DNA of 64,000 nt from Enterococcus pseudoavium NBRC 100491 (GCF_001544295.1 NZ_BCQF01000014.1:1-64000), one strand, 5' to 3'; numbered from the stretch's first letter, positions 9,057 to 19,721 are shown. Numbers and translations are program-made. The notes: generated by a model from the letters alone, not told the origin.

Positions 9057-10319
9057 TTAACGATAACGACTGCTACGGGTAGGTCGTACTTCAAACTCCT
9101 CTTCATCCACCTCTGGATCAAAAATATTCAGCGAATAATCATAAAACTCTTCTGGAACCTGATTTTGTTGCCAAGCAAGTCCTAATAAACAAAAAGTAAT
9201 TGGGATCCAGTAAGGTGCCATCAAAGTATCTTCCATCGTTGACTGAAGTAAGACCGCAAAAAAAGCGATCAAAAAACTCAGTTGAAATGCAGCGGTCTCT
9301 TTTTTTATAATTAACCGCCAAACATTATATAAAATAAATGAACTCATTAAAACTAGCCCAACTAAACCGAACTGTCCTAACGTTGCATTGTAACTATTGT
9401 GATTGCCTAAAATTTGCGCCCCACGTTTAAACGTAAAAGGTGGCATGCCGACCCAAAATTGGCCCTTTACCTTAAACAACGTTTCATAGAAATGCTTCCA
9501 AATATCTTCTCGCCCGGTAAATAAATCAAAATGACTAGAATTTGCTAGAAACAGAGACAAAGGAAAAATGCCGATTAGGAAAATGCTATAACTAATCCCA
9601 TAGGCCCACTTGACTTTTTCCTTTAAAAAAGCTGGCCACAAATCAAAGAAAACAAAGAAAGCGACTGCGATAAAGGCGGCCTGCGATTGCACAACCCAAG
9701 TACAGGCTAAGGCGATCAGATAGATGGGATATTTGATAATTTTTGCCCATGTCCATTCTAATGATTGAAATAATGTCGCACTTAAAAAGCTCGCGCACAT
9801 GACACTGCTGCCAATCGTGTTCGTATTAATCCAAATTTCCTGCAACTTATTGCTTTTATCCCAAATACTCATTCCAGCCGCTGGAGCAGGAATTTCCGTA
9901 AAAATCCGATAGGCCGTGATCAATAAAACCACAACCATTAACCCAGCAAAAAGCCCTCGTAAGCCTTTAGTAAATTCAACTAGCTTAAAATCCAATACAA
10001 TAAAAATAATCAATGCCAGCGTAATATCTGACCAAATCCCCGCTTGCCGCATAACATCAAACCGCTGAAAGAAAAATACTGACAAAATTGCGATACCAAT
10101 CCATACTAAGTCTTCTACTTTCAAACGATAGCAATTCAGCAATAAAACAATCGTCGCTCCGATCGGCATATAGCGCCCCATATTGGCATAAATATTAAAC
10201 ATCCCTTGTGTCCCGATTCCTTTAGTCCACAGGAAAAAACACAACAATGTCATCCCAATTAAAATGACGGCACTGATCGTATTCAACGTCGCTGACGTTC
10301 CTTTTTTCACTCGTTCCAT
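9057..10319 (-). CDS. O-antigen ligase/polymerase-like polytopic membrane protein (EpaK position)
   Basis: This 420-residue protein has about ten membrane segments. The GNHNSYNATLGQFGLVG stretch resembles the conserved His-containing loop of the Wzy_C/O-antigen ligase family. In this context it could ligate or polymerise a wall glycan at the outer face of the membrane, but that is inference. A TTG at 10343 would extend the frame, but the sequence between is a ribosome binding site (GGAGG) for the ATG at 10319, which I chose. It starts within 25 nt of the upstream gene's stop, so the pair is co-transcribed. The C-terminal 30 residues are charged and cytoplasmic in character. Confidence 0.75.
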   Translation of the reverse strand: MERVKKGTSATLNTISAVILIGMTLLCFFLWTKGIGTQGMFNIYANMGRYMPIGATIVLLLNCYRLKVEDLVWIGIAILSVFFFQRFDVMRQAGIWSDITLALIIFIVLDFKLVEFTKGLRGLFAGLMVVVLLITAYRIFTEIPAPAAGMSIWDKSNKLQEIWINTNTIGSSVMCASFLSATLFQSLEWTWAKIIKYPIYLIALACTWVVQSQAAFIAVAFFVFFDLWPAFLKEKVKWAYGISYSIFLIGIFPLSLFLANSSHFDLFTGREDIWKHFYETLFKVKGQFWVGMPPFTFKRGAQILGNHNSYNATLGQFGLVGLVLMSSFILYNVWRLIIKKETAAFQLSFLIAFFAVLLQSTMEDTLMAPYWIPITFCLLGLAWQQNQVPEEFYDYSLNIFDPEVDEEEFEVRPTRSSRYR

Positions 10320-10343
10320 TTTCTTCCTCCGAAACTCAATCAA

Positions 10344-12425
10344 TTAATATTGTCCATAATAATCCGGTACTTGTTGGGGGATTTCTTGGTAGTTTTCGGT
10401 TCCACCGACCGGATCTATTGTCGCCTCTGTTTGATCAGTATCAGAGGCAAAACTTAGCTGATAAATGGACCAACTGTCTTTGTCGGGACCATAGATTTGT
10501 TCAAACTGTGCATAGTTCAACGCATTGTAATCTTCTAATGGTCGTTTACTGATTACATATTTAAAGCCCAGTTTCTCACAATCAGTGAAATTGATATTTA
10601 CCGTAAAATTATCTGGACGATCTAAATGAAATTTAGTTTGATCTGCCGTAACAAAAGCTCGCGTATGGGCATATCGATTGTAAATCTTTTCATTTTTATG
10701 TTTAGGATCAATTTGCTGCCATAATTTCATATCAGGATAGAAGCGAACCGAATTGATCGTTTTCACGCCCAATGCTGGAGTAAAGTTGTAAAGATCTCCT
10801 TCGGATAACCAAAATGCTTCAGGATCTTCTTTTTTGATTTTAACAATTTCTTGGGCTAATGTTTTCTTATCAATCGCACCCGTCCCCTGGACGACCGGAT
10901 TAACAAACGCTCCCGAAGCCAAAACGATCAAGCTCATCGCAATCAAAAATAGTTTTTTCAACTTGAACAGCAAACTAAACAGGATCAAAGCAAATACCAC
11001 TAGCGTTATAAAGATCTCAAAATTATTAAAGTACAGCCCCATCACCGATGAAACCATCGAATGTGTAGCTAAACCAATGATTAAGGCTAGAAAAATCAGT
11101 TTGATCCAACCAGGAATTTTAGTATACTCCCAAATAAAATTGATCATCCAAAGTGATAGCAAGACGGCGGCAAATCCAAGTGTCACAAGTCCCCGAGTAC
11201 TAGTCACATAAGTCAGCAGAAAAATTTTTGCAATTCCGTGACTATAACCAAAGAAGGTCCACCCAAAAATAAAGCAGCAGAATAAACCTAAAATTGCCCC
11301 GATGTATTTCTCCTCTTTCCCCCGCTTAGAAAAGAAAATAAATGGAGACAACAGAATTGTTAATGGAAAGAAATTGAAATATGAGGCTACTTCGCCATTG
11401 TTTGTGCCATGAAAATTGAAATTTTTAAATGGAATCTTCCAATTCGTTAAAAAGAGGAAATAATCTGAAGGTGGTCGCCCGCCACCGCTAGCTTCCCGGT
11501 GACCAGGATAAATTGTATTCATTGTCGCTTCAATCGCTTCTTTTGAGCTATTATAAAAATGCAACAGTACAAACACAATAATTCCTAACCCGCCAACAAT
11601 CACTGGCAAATCCCAAATATCTAGTACCAGCTCTTTGCGGAAATGAATCAAATTTCCAAACAACCAGAACAATATCAAATAGGCCAGCGGCACTTGGTGA
11701 GCTGGATACAAGACTAAGACAAAGCCGATCCCACTGATAACAATCAAGCCCATCATCAATAAGCGTAATAATTTATTTTCATGCTTCGCAAGATAGTAAT
11801 AACTGGCAACCATGATTGCCAGAGTAAAAAACATCAAATCACCGACGTGCTGCATAAACCACCATTGAATCGATGGTGAGTAGGTAATCCATAGAGCCCC
11901 CAATAGTGATAAATATTTATTGCGTTTTGTCAAAATCATGACCAGTTCAAAACTCAGTAACAGCATCCCAATAATTTTAAAGCCCCAGTAAAAAGAAAGT
12001 CCCCGTTCTTTTCCTAAAAATAAAAAGCCCCAATTAAAAGGTTTACCAATAAGCGTTAAATCTTTTACCGGCGCGTTATAGGCAACAATCATGTTTTGCC
12101 CTTCTTTGCCATACTGCTGATTGACTACTGGATAATCACTTTCCGCCTGTGAAAAATAAAAGGGGGTTTGAACCATCCACTCATCTGAACGGACTTGACG
12201 ATTCTCACCAAAAATCACATCAGAACTCTTACCATCACTGCGTTCCGAAACAATTTTATCCCAAGAACCAATCGAACTCCCATTCAAGTTTAGCGCAACA
12301 ATCATAACCAAAAAAAATACGCCAATCAGATAGCGAAAACGAATGATTTGATCAATGATCCAGACAAACGGATTCACTCGTTTAAACGCTCCCTCACTCG
12401 TTCGTTTTTGTGCTCTTGTCTCCAT
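10344..12425 (-). CDS. Large polytopic membrane protein of the epa locus (EpaJ position)
   Basis: A 693-residue protein with roughly a dozen hydrophobic segments, a loop containing VRSDEWMVQTP after the first segment, and a soluble C-terminal domain of about 170 residues. The layout (many membrane segments plus an extracytoplasmic tail) is like GT-C glycosyltransferases and YfhO-type proteins that decorate wall polymers with sugars from undecaprenyl carriers, but I do not recognise a diagnostic motif. The ATG at 12425 has AGGAGG 6 nt upstream. Its first 32 bp overlap the end of the upstream GT2 gene, which suggests translational coupling. Role in Epa decoration is inferred from position. Confidence 0.7.
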   Translation of the reverse strand: METRAQKRTSEGAFKRVNPFVWIIDQIIRFRYLIGVFFLVMIVALNLNGSSIGSWDKIVSERSDGKSSDVIFGENRQVRSDEWMVQTPFYFSQAESDYPVVNQQYGKEGQNMIVAYNAPVKDLTLIGKPFNWGFLFLGKERGLSFYWGFKIIGMLLLSFELVMILTKRNKYLSLLGALWITYSPSIQWWFMQHVGDLMFFTLAIMVASYYYLAKHENKLLRLLMMGLIVISGIGFVLVLYPAHQVPLAYLILFWLFGNLIHFRKELVLDIWDLPVIVGGLGIIVFVLLHFYNSSKEAIEATMNTIYPGHREASGGGRPPSDYFLFLTNWKIPFKNFNFHGTNNGEVASYFNFFPLTILLSPFIFFSKRGKEEKYIGAILGLFCCFIFGWTFFGYSHGIAKIFLLTYVTSTRGLVTLGFAAVLLSLWMINFIWEYTKIPGWIKLIFLALIIGLATHSMVSSVMGLYFNNFEIFITLVVFALILFSLLFKLKKLFLIAMSLIVLASGAFVNPVVQGTGAIDKKTLAQEIVKIKKEDPEAFWLSEGDLYNFTPALGVKTINSVRFYPDMKLWQQIDPKHKNEKIYNRYAHTRAFVTADQTKFHLDRPDNFTVNINFTDCEKLGFKYVISKRPLEDYNALNYAQFEQIYGPDKDSWSIYQLSFASDTDQTEATIDPVGGTENYQEIPQQVPDYYGQY

Positions 12426-13254
12426 TGTTTCCTCCTAAAAATAAAAATTTGAATGTCATTTTCCCATAGTTAAATTTGCCGGTAACCAATTGCTTGACCC
12501 CACGCAGGAACAAATGTTTCCGATAATCTGTCAGCCGTGTTTGTTGATAAAAAATATAATAGCTTTTTTCGGCTTGTAAAATTGCCTGATAGCGAGCGAC
12601 CGTCATTTGTTCGGCATAGTTCAAGACAGATAACTGATGCTGCAATGTTGCTTTCAAAATTTTGACTTGTTTTTTTTCAGTAAAGACTCGCCAACTCAAC
12701 CAATGGTCCAAATAATCTAGCGGAAATTCTAAATTATAACCGCCAATTTTACGCAAGAAATTCGTTCGAAGAGCTGTTGCGGAATTGATAACCATAATAT
12801 CCTTTGAGTACAGTTTGTCTCCGGCGGGTAATACATTATGTAATGGCCGCAAAGTATCGCTGCGAACAGGGGATACTTGCTGCTGATGATCCATAATTAG
12901 TGGAGCAATCGCTACCACTGACTCTGGCAGTGATCTAGACTCCCTAATTAATTCAGTTAAATATTCCAGTGTAATCACGGTATCTTGATCCAAAGTCACC
13001 AGCCACTCCGTTTCTGCAGCACTTTGCTTCAACGCGGTATTATAGGCTTGCGCCAAGCCTACATTTGAAGGACTGTGCTGATAGTCAAAACGTGGCGCCA
13101 AATTCTTCGGCACAGCCGCTTGGAAACTATTGTCGAAGATCAAGATTCGTTTGATTTCTGGAAAAGCAGTTGAGGTCAGCAGTTGATTCAAGCTTGTGAT
13201 TGTTGATGACTCTGAAGCAGCCAGATTGTATAAGACTATCACAAATTCAAACAT
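12394..13254 (-). CDS. GT2 rhamnosyltransferase-like glycosyltransferase
   Basis: A 286-residue GT2 enzyme of the rhamnosyltransferase type, with VIVLYN near the start and TLDQDTV as the acidic motif. No membrane segment is evident, so it is probably a peripheral enzyme using dTDP-rhamnose made by its neighbours. A GTG at 13263 is in frame, but AGAGGTG there is better read as the ribosome binding site of the ATG at 13254. It lies 20 bp after rmlD and overlaps the next gene by 32 bp. Position matches EpaI, but homology to that protein was not checked. Confidence 0.8.
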   Translation of the reverse strand: MFEFVIVLYNLAASESSTITSLNQLLTSTAFPEIKRILIFDNSFQAAVPKNLAPRFDYQHSPSNVGLAQAYNTALKQSAAETEWLVTLDQDTVITLEYLTELIRESRSLPESVVAIAPLIMDHQQQVSPVRSDTLRPLHNVLPAGDKLYSKDIMVINSATALRTNFLRKIGGYNLEFPLDYLDHWLSWRVFTEKKQVKILKATLQHQLSVLNYAEQMTVARYQAILQAEKSYYIFYQQTRLTDYRKHLFLRGVKQLVTGKFNYGKMTFKFLFLGGNNGDKSTKTNE

Positions 13255-13274
13255 ACTACTCACCTCTTTTTTTA

Positions 13275-14117
13275 TTATTTTGCTTCTAACTCAAGAAAGC
13301 TGGTCAAAGCTTCTTGCCAAGTTGGGATTTCAAAGCCTAGTGCTTTGGCTTTGCTTAGATCCATAATTGAATATTGCGGACGTATCGCTTTTTGTGGGTA
13401 TTCTGCCGAAGTGACCGGCGCTACCTCCACGTCCGTATCTTTTAAGATTTCTTTTGCAAATTCATACCATGAACAGCTGTTTTCATTTGATAAATGATAG
13501 ACACCAAAGGGCGCATTCTTTTCAATCACAAAAGTCATAAATTCAGCCAATGTTCTAGTCCAAGTTGGGCGGCCGAATTGATCATTGACGACGGTTAAGC
13601 GATCGTGGGTCTTAGCTAAATTTTGCATCGTGTAAACAAAATTATGTCCATAGATTCCAAAAACCCAAGAAGTTCGGATGATATAGTAATCCTCCATAAT
13701 TTCTTGTACCGCTTTTTCTCCTAAAAGTTTAGTCCGACCATATTCACTTAGCGGATTGGTCATATCATCAACTTGATACATTCCATCCTTTTTTTTGCCG
13801 TCGAAAACATAATCCGTACTGATATAGACAAGTGTTGACCCTGCTGCTTTGGCGGCTTCCGACACATTGCGTGTTCCTACAACATTAATTGTTTCGTCCA
13901 ATTCTTTGCCTTCATCTTCGGCCTTATCCACTGCAGTATACGCTGCACAATGATAAATGATGTCCGGTTTCATTTCAGTAATGAATTTATAAGTACTTTC
14001 TTTATCTGTAATATCTAGTTGATCAGCGTCTGTTGACACATATTCACTGTTCTTTTCGTCTAACAAATGACGCAATTCTGTTCCTAGTTGACCATGTCCA
14101 CCTGTGATTAAGATCAT
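13275..14117 (-). CDS. rmlD: dTDP-4-dehydrorhamnose reductase
   Basis: RmlD carries out the last step of dTDP-L-rhamnose synthesis, reducing dTDP-4-keto-L-rhamnose with NAD(P)H. The 280-residue protein has the N-terminal dinucleotide motif TGGHGQLG, the STDYVFDG motif and the catalytic YGRTK (YxxxK), all typical of the short-chain reductase fold. Length is normal for the family. The ATG at 14117 follows a GGGGAG site. It is the first gene after a terminator, so it either has its own promoter in the 128 bp upstream (I find no convincing one) or depends on read-through from rmlB. Confidence 0.95.
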   Translation of the reverse strand: MILITGGHGQLGTELRHLLDEKNSEYVSTDADQLDITDKESTYKFITEMKPDIIYHCAAYTAVDKAEDEGKELDETINVVGTRNVSEAAKAAGSTLVYISTDYVFDGKKKDGMYQVDDMTNPLSEYGRTKLLGEKAVQEIMEDYYIIRTSWVFGIYGHNFVYTMQNLAKTHDRLTVVNDQFGRPTWTRTLAEFMTFVIEKNAPFGVYHLSNENSCSWYEFAKEILKDTDVEVAPVTSAEYPQKAIRPQYSIMDLSKAKALGFEIPTWQEALTSFLELEAK

Positions 14118-14245
14118 TCGTATCTACTCCCCGTATCCTTATAGTAATGCGATTTCAATATAAAAATTCTTGTACCCATCTCAGCTCGCTAAGCAGATTC
14201 GCTCAGTAAAACAAATACATTCTGGTGCTGTGAAAAGAGTAACTG

Positions 14246-14270
14246 ACAAAAAGGCAGGTTGCACCTGCCT
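14246..14270 (-). terminator. Terminator between rmlB and rmlD
   Basis: An 8-bp stem AGGCAGGT/ACCTGCCT (14252-14259 and 14263-14270) with a 3-nt loop is followed on the minus strand by TTTTT. It sits 14 bp after the rmlB stop and interrupts the rml genes. Confidence 0.75.
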
Positions 14271-14283
14271 CATTTATTTTGTA

Positions 14284-15348
<1,065 letters not shown>

Positions 15349-15376
15349 TTAAAAATTATTTCAAAAGAAAGATTGT

Positions 15377-15958
15377 TTAAATTTCACCATAGACAAATGG
15401 ATTTTCCGCTTCAAATTCCTTCAAAGTTGGTTGTTTTGCATCTTTTTCGGAAGTGATAGCTTTATCGATGTCGATTGGCCAATCAATCGCTAGGTCAGGA
15501 TCGGCAAATGAAATCCCGCCGTCTGCTTCTGCATCGTAGTAGTTATCGCATTTGTACAAAAAGTTGACGTTAGGTGTCAATGTCACAAAGCCATGGGCAA
15601 ATCCCCGAGGAACTAGTAGCTGACGGTGATTGTGCTCAGAAAGAATATAACCTTCCCATTTACCATAAGTCGGACTGCCTTTGCGAATATCGACAATTAC
15701 ATCAAGTACCGCCCCTGTTACTACGCGAATTAATTTGGTTTGTGCGGATTGCCCTTTTTGGAAATGCAGTCCTCGTAAAACACCAGGTTGCGTTGAAAGT
15801 GAATGGTTGTCTTGAATAAAATCAAAATCGATACCGGCTACTTTGAAATCTTCTACTGAATAACTTTCAGTGAAAAAGCCCCGATGGTCGCCAAAGACAG
15901 CAGGCTCAATGATTTTGACATCTGTTAAATTGGTTTCTGTTACTTTGATTTTCCCCAT
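15377..15958 (-). CDS. rmlC: dTDP-4-dehydrorhamnose 3,5-epimerase
   Basis: RmlC epimerises C3 and C5 of the dTDP-4-keto sugar. The 193-residue cupin contains FGDHRGFFTESY, QDNHSLS and GVLRGLHFQ, where the conserved catalytic His lies, and the PRGFAHGF motif. Length is normal. The ATG at 15958 has GAGGA at 7 nt, and the gene begins 2 nt after the rmlA stop, so translation is likely coupled. Confidence 0.96.
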   Translation of the reverse strand: MGKIKVTETNLTDVKIIEPAVFGDHRGFFTESYSVEDFKVAGIDFDFIQDNHSLSTQPGVLRGLHFQKGQSAQTKLIRVVTGAVLDVIVDIRKGSPTYGKWEGYILSEHNHRQLLVPRGFAHGFVTLTPNVNFLYKCDNYYDAEADGGISFADPDLAIDWPIDIDKAITSEKDAKQPTLKEFEAENPFVYGEI

Positions 15959-15960
15959 GA

Positions 15961-16830
15961 TTATTCCTCTTCTGCTAAACGTAATAAGTATTGTCCATAT
16001 TGATTTTTCTTCAGCGGTTGCGCTAATTCAACCAATTGCTCTTTCGTGATGTAACCCATCCGATAAGAAATTTCTTCTAAACAAGCAACTTTTAAATTTT
16101 GACGTTTTTCAATCGTTGAAATAAATGTTGATGCCTCTAATAGCGATTCATGCGTGCCGGTATCTAACCAAGCAAACCCACGACTCATAACTTCAACTGA
16201 TAATTTATTACGTTTCAAATATTCTTTGTTCACATCCGTAATTTCTAATTCGCCACGCTCTGATGGTTGAATATTTTTGGCAATTTCGACTACATCATTG
16301 TCGTAGAAATACAAACCAGTGACTGCATAATGTGATTTAGGCTTTGTTGGTTTTTCTTCGATCGAAACAGCCTGCATCTCGTCATCAAATTCCACCACAC
16401 CGAAACGTTCAGGATCGTTTACATGATAACCAAAGACAGTGGCGCCTTCTGTTCTTTGCGCCGCTCGTTGCAACATCCGAGATAGACCGTCACCATAATA
16501 AATATTGTCACCTAACACTAAGCAGACGCTGTCATCGCCGATAAATTCTTCCCCGATAATAAATGCTTGAGCCAAACCGTCAGGACTTTCTTGAACGGCA
16601 TATTCAATATGAATCCCTAATTCATGACCATCGCCAAACAAATTCTCAAAGCGCGGTGTATCTTGCGGGGTTGAGATAATCAAGATTTCATCAATTCCTG
16701 CCAACATCAATGTCGACATTGGATAGTAGATCATTGGTTTGTCATAAACTGGCATTAATTGTTTTGATGTTGCTTTGGTTAGAGGGTATAAACGGGTGCC
16801 GCTTCCCCCTGCTAAAATAATTCCTTTCAT
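15961..16830 (-). CDS. rmlA: Glucose-1-phosphate thymidylyltransferase
   Basis: RmlA joins glucose-1-phosphate and dTTP to make dTDP-glucose, committing sugar to rhamnose. The 289-residue enzyme starts [18 protein letters not shown], the nucleotidyltransferase signature, and has the DKPMIYYP motif. The open frame extends 23 codons further upstream, but only the adjacent ATGs at 16833 and 16830 are preceded by AAGGAG; 16830 has the better spacing (7 nt) and the family's usual N-terminus. It is the first gene of rmlACB and has a promoter with an overlapping palindrome. Confidence 0.96.
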   Translation of the reverse strand: MKGIILAGGSGTRLYPLTKATSKQLMPVYDKPMIYYPMSTLMLAGIDEILIISTPQDTPRFENLFGDGHELGIHIEYAVQESPDGLAQAFIIGEEFIGDDSVCLVLGDNIYYGDGLSRMLQRAAQRTEGATVFGYHVNDPERFGVVEFDDEMQAVSIEEKPTKPKSHYAVTGLYFYDNDVVEIAKNIQPSERGELEITDVNKEYLKRNKLSVEVMSRGFAWLDTGTHESLLEASTFISTIEKRQNLKVACLEEISYRMGYITKEQLVELAQPLKKNQYGQYLLRLAEEE

Positions 16831-16907
16831 CATTACGCTCCTTATTATTGATAGATGGAGAATCTTTCTTAAAAATAGGCCATCATTTAGAAAATACACA
16901 CGAACAC

Positions 16908-16928
16908 ATTATACCTGATGTTAGGTAT
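16908..16928 (-). promoter_or_regulatory. rmlA promoter -10 overlapped by palindrome
   Basis: The minus strand has TATAAT (16913-16908) about 75 bp upstream of rmlA. It overlaps the perfect palindrome ATACCT-N6-AGGTAT (16911-16928). No good -35 is present, which fits a regulated promoter. The palindrome is seen directly; operator function is inferred. Confidence 0.5.
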
Positions 16929-16941
16929 CAGCAGAATCGTT

Positions 16942-17685
16942 TTATTGCTTTTTTTTATTTTCTTTTATTCTTTTCCTCACCAATTGCCAGGCATTCCAAC
17001 GCCATTTAAATTGCTGAAGCTTAGATGCAGTCGTTTTAATCTCTGAAGCATTCAAGCCGTGACGCCGATAATAGACCAACTGTTCCGGAATAAAAACTAC
17101 TCCTTGATAATAATCTGCTAACAAACCAATCCACATGTCGTGCATCGGAACATCAGAAGGAATCGGTAAAATCAGTGCTTTTAACTCTGCACGAAAGGCC
17201 ATCCCTGCTCCGATATAGCTACTCCTCAGCAAGTTATGCCAAAACCCTTGGTGCGTCTTACGCATCGCTTGGTAAGAAGGAGCTAAGATTTCAAAATCAT
17301 TGTCCACGATAATCAAATCAGAAACGACGACTTTCACCTTCGGATCCTTTTCAAAATATGGCAAAGTCCGCTCCACTTTATCCGGTACCCAAACATCGTC
17401 TTGGTCACTCAAAAAAATAAGCGGGTGCTGGCTTTGTTGGATCGCGTTAGCAAAATTAGCGATCAGCCCTTGCCCTTCATTACGAAATAACTTGATTCGT
17501 GGCTCTTGTTTTTGCAAGTCTAATAAAAATTCCCACGTACCATCGGTTGAATGGTCGTCGGAAATAACCAACTCGTCATCAGTGGAAAGTTGCGGGAATA
17601 TGCTATTTATTTGTTCTTCAATAAAGTGACGTCCGTTGTACGTTGCCATACAAACCGAGATTTGCCCCTTGGACTGTTGGTCCAT
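16942..17685 (-). CDS. GT2 family glycosyltransferase (EpaC position)
   Basis: This 247-residue GT2 enzyme has the N-terminal SVCMATYNGRHFIEEQ nucleotide-binding motif, the acidic DDHSTDGT and the LSDQDDVW motif, a pattern common in rhamnosyl and other wall sugar transferases. The C-terminal 30 residues are basic (RMRIKENKKKQ-like), suiting contact with the membrane surface. The ATG at 17685 has GGAGG 7 nt upstream. It lies 16 bp after the previous GT2 gene. It should act early in Epa chain assembly, after EpaA; donor and acceptor are not identifiable from sequence. Confidence 0.85.
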   Translation of the reverse strand: MDQQSKGQISVCMATYNGRHFIEEQINSIFPQLSTDDELVISDDHSTDGTWEFLLDLQKQEPRIKLFRNEGQGLIANFANAIQQSQHPLIFLSDQDDVWVPDKVERTLPYFEKDPKVKVVVSDLIIVDNDFEILAPSYQAMRKTHQGFWHNLLRSSYIGAGMAFRAELKALILPIPSDVPMHDMWIGLLADYYQGVVFIPEQLVYYRRHGLNASEIKTTASKLQQFKWRWNAWQLVRKRIKENKKKQ

Positions 17686-17701
17686 TCCCTTACCTCCAAA
17701 A

Positions 17702-18496
17702 TTAGAAAAATTGCCAGCCCCACTTTTGAAAATATTTACTCATGGACTGTAAAAAAATAATAAAAAGTTTGCCGCTTTTGACGGCTCCACGCTCGTATAA
17801 GTGAACAACCGAAAACCTTGGTGCGTACAGTGCCTGATAACCTGCTTTTTCCATCTTGCGACAAAGATCATTGTCTTCAAAATACATAAAGTACCGTTCA
17901 TCAAACCCTTGAATTTCATTAAATTTAACTAGATCAACAACCATAAAACTACCGGAGATCATTCGAACATAACTATCTTGATCCTCTGGCAACGCGCGAC
18001 ATTCAAATCGAGCAAGTCGCTTTGCAAACAGTCTTTTGACAAACTTGAAGGGAATAAAGCGTAGCATATAATCAAACACATTCAAGTGATCGCGAATCAA
18101 ATATTGCATGGTCCCATCTTCATTAAGAACTTTGGGTGCCAGCAACCCACACTCGGGATGTTTTGCTAAATGAGCTGCCATCGCCTCTAACTCGTTCTCA
18201 TCCAAAATGATGTCTGGATTAAAAATGATTCCATAACCAGTCTGCCCCAGCAAATTGGCGTTGTGTCCATAGCCAAAGCCTTTATTTTCATCATGGAAGG
18301 TAATATCCACAAATGGGTACTCAAGATACTTTTTTAATCGCTCTTGATAGCTGGGATCAGACGCATTATCAAAAATTTTGATTTGGATCATTGGTTGATC
18401 ACCTAGTATTTTGATCAATGCCTCCAAACTTAAAAAAAGTTTCGTACTGTTATAGCTTACGATGCTGACCGTCACTTTTTTATCTTTCATCTTCAT
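17702..18496 (-). CDS. epaB: GT2 rhamnosyltransferase-like protein (EpaB position)
   Basis: A 264-residue GT2 enzyme with VTVSIVSYNS at the start, the FNPDIIL acidic motif and the MYFEDNDLCRK segment near the C-terminus, as in rhamnosyltransferases of the WbbL/RfbF type. It would add the first sugar after EpaA. The start is uncertain: a GTG at 18511 abuts the epaA stop, ATGs lie at 18496 and 18490, and none has a clear ribosome binding site, so translation probably depends on epaA. I list 18496. The symbol is by gene order. Confidence 0.8.
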   Translation of the reverse strand: MKMKDKKVTVSIVSYNSTKLFLSLEALIKILGDQPMIQIKIFDNASDPSYQERLKKYLEYPFVDITFHDENKGFGYGHNANLLGQTGYGIIFNPDIILDENELEAMAAHLAKHPECGLLAPKVLNEDGTMQYLIRDHLNVFDYMLRFIPFKFVKRLFAKRLARFECRALPEDQDSYVRMISGSFMVVDLVKFNEIQGFDERYFMYFEDNDLCRKMEKAGYQALYAPRFSVVHLYERGAVKSGKLFIIFLQSMSKYFQKWGWQFF

Positions 18497-18511
18497 AACG
18501 ACGGATAACAC

Positions 18512-19630
18512 TCATTTCTTGAAATATTTTTTCAATACTTGCGAACGGTATTCCTTGTTTCCGAAAAAACGGAAAGTCTTGGTGATAAAACTATATTTTT
18601 CACTGATCAAACCGATTAATTCTAATAAAAAGGTCAGAGCAAACACCATGGCCACAATCAACACAATTGTTCCGACCTGACTCGTGTAATTTAGTAGCAG
18701 CGCCGAAAACGAAAATAGAACCGCAATAGCATAGATTGTCAAAACTGCTCCCCGATGAGTGAACCCTAGATTCAACAGTCGATGATGCAAGTGTTGCTTA
18801 TCGGCTACTGAAATTGGTTGATTCTTAGCTTTGCGTCGAACCATCGCAAAGAACGTGTCGGTCACTGGGACCCCTAAAATAATCAACGGTGTGATCAAAG
18901 AAATAAACGTCACATTTTTTAAACCTTGTAAGGTCAAGACAGACATCATGAACCCTAAAAATAATGCACCTGTATCTCCTAAATAGATTTTGGCAGGATG
19001 AAAATTATAGGGAAAAAAGCCCATGATACTTGCGACTAAACAAAAAATCGCCAATGAGATATAGACCGTGGATGAATGCAGGAAAAAATAGCCGATTACT
19101 CCAATTGTTGTTAAACTGATAATCGAAACCCCTGCAGCTAAACCATCTAAGCCATCAATTAAATTGAGCGCATTTGTAATCCCAAAAATCCAAAAAACCG
19201 TTGCCGGCAGGCTCAGCCACTCAAGATTGATCCGACCTAGCAGTGGTGCAGTAAAGAAATTAAAGCGAATTCCCGCTACATAATAGATTACTAAGGCAGC
19301 TAGTAAGATCCCGATACTTTTTTGTCTAGGCGACAATTCAAACTTGTCGTCTAACAATCCGGTAATGACGATGATCAATCCCCCTAATAAAATCCTACTA
19401 ATATAATCGAAAGGAATTGCATCACGGAATAAAATCAACGAAGAAATCGCAAAAGTAATAAAAATCGGTAAGCCGCCGGCACTAGGCATCGGTACTTGAT
19501 TCATACGACGCGCATTCGGATTGTCTACCAAGCCCGTCTGGACTGAAATTATTTTAAAAATCGGTGTCAAAATCAACGCGATTAAAAATGTTAAAAAGTA
19601 TTTAATGATCAACCCGAAGGAAACTAACAT
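18512..19630 (-). CDS. epaA: Undecaprenyl-phosphate GlcNAc-1-phosphate transferase (EpaA/TagO/WecA family)
   Basis: This polytopic 372-residue enzyme starts the Epa polysaccharide by moving a sugar-1-phosphate, usually GlcNAc-1-P, from UDP-sugar to undecaprenyl phosphate on the inner membrane face. About ten membrane segments are visible. Conserved catalytic features of the MraY/WecA superfamily are present: GLLDDKF, the NLIDGLDGLAAG motif, YLGDTGALFLG, and the HHRLLNLG loop. The ATG at 19630 follows AGGTG. It is the first gene of the locus behind a recognisable promoter, and its neighbours upstream (yihY, map) match the enterococcal epa border as I recall it. Confidence 0.92.
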   Translation of the reverse strand: MLVSFGLIIKYFLTFLIALILTPIFKIISVQTGLVDNPNARRMNQVPMPSAGGLPIFITFAISSLILFRDAIPFDYISRILLGGLIIVITGLLDDKFELSPRQKSIGILLAALVIYYVAGIRFNFFTAPLLGRINLEWLSLPATVFWIFGITNALNLIDGLDGLAAGVSIISLTTIGVIGYFFLHSSTVYISLAIFCLVASIMGFFPYNFHPAKIYLGDTGALFLGFMMSVLTLQGLKNVTFISLITPLIILGVPVTDTFFAMVRRKAKNQPISVADKQHLHHRLLNLGFTHRGAVLTIYAIAVLFSFSALLLNYTSQVGTIVLIVAMVFALTFLLELIGLISEKYSFITKTFRFFGNKEYRSQVLKKYFKK

Positions 19631-19660
19631 ACTGACACCTGCCTTTTTTTCTAATACATT

Positions 19661-19688
19661 ATTATAGCGGAATTCCCTCTCTTTACAA
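19661..19688 (-). promoter_or_regulatory. Promoter of epaA with adjoining inverted repeat
   Basis: TTGTAA, a 16-bp spacer and a perfect TATAAT lie 31 bp upstream of the epaA ATG. The inverted repeat AAGATT/AATCTT (19687-19692 and 19700-19705) touches the -35 box and might be an operator; it lacks a following T-run and so is not a terminator. Confidence 0.65.
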
Positions 19689-19721
19689 GATTCTTCAGAA
19701 ATCTTACAAAAAACATTGAGG

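Noticed and set aside
14118-14245. Promoter for rmlD
   Set aside because: TATATT and TACTAT boxes are present but without a matching -35; transcription may come from read-through.
19687-19705. Inverted repeat as terminator after yihY
   Set aside because: The T-run lies before, not after, the stem on the minus strand, so it is more likely an operator of epaA or chance.
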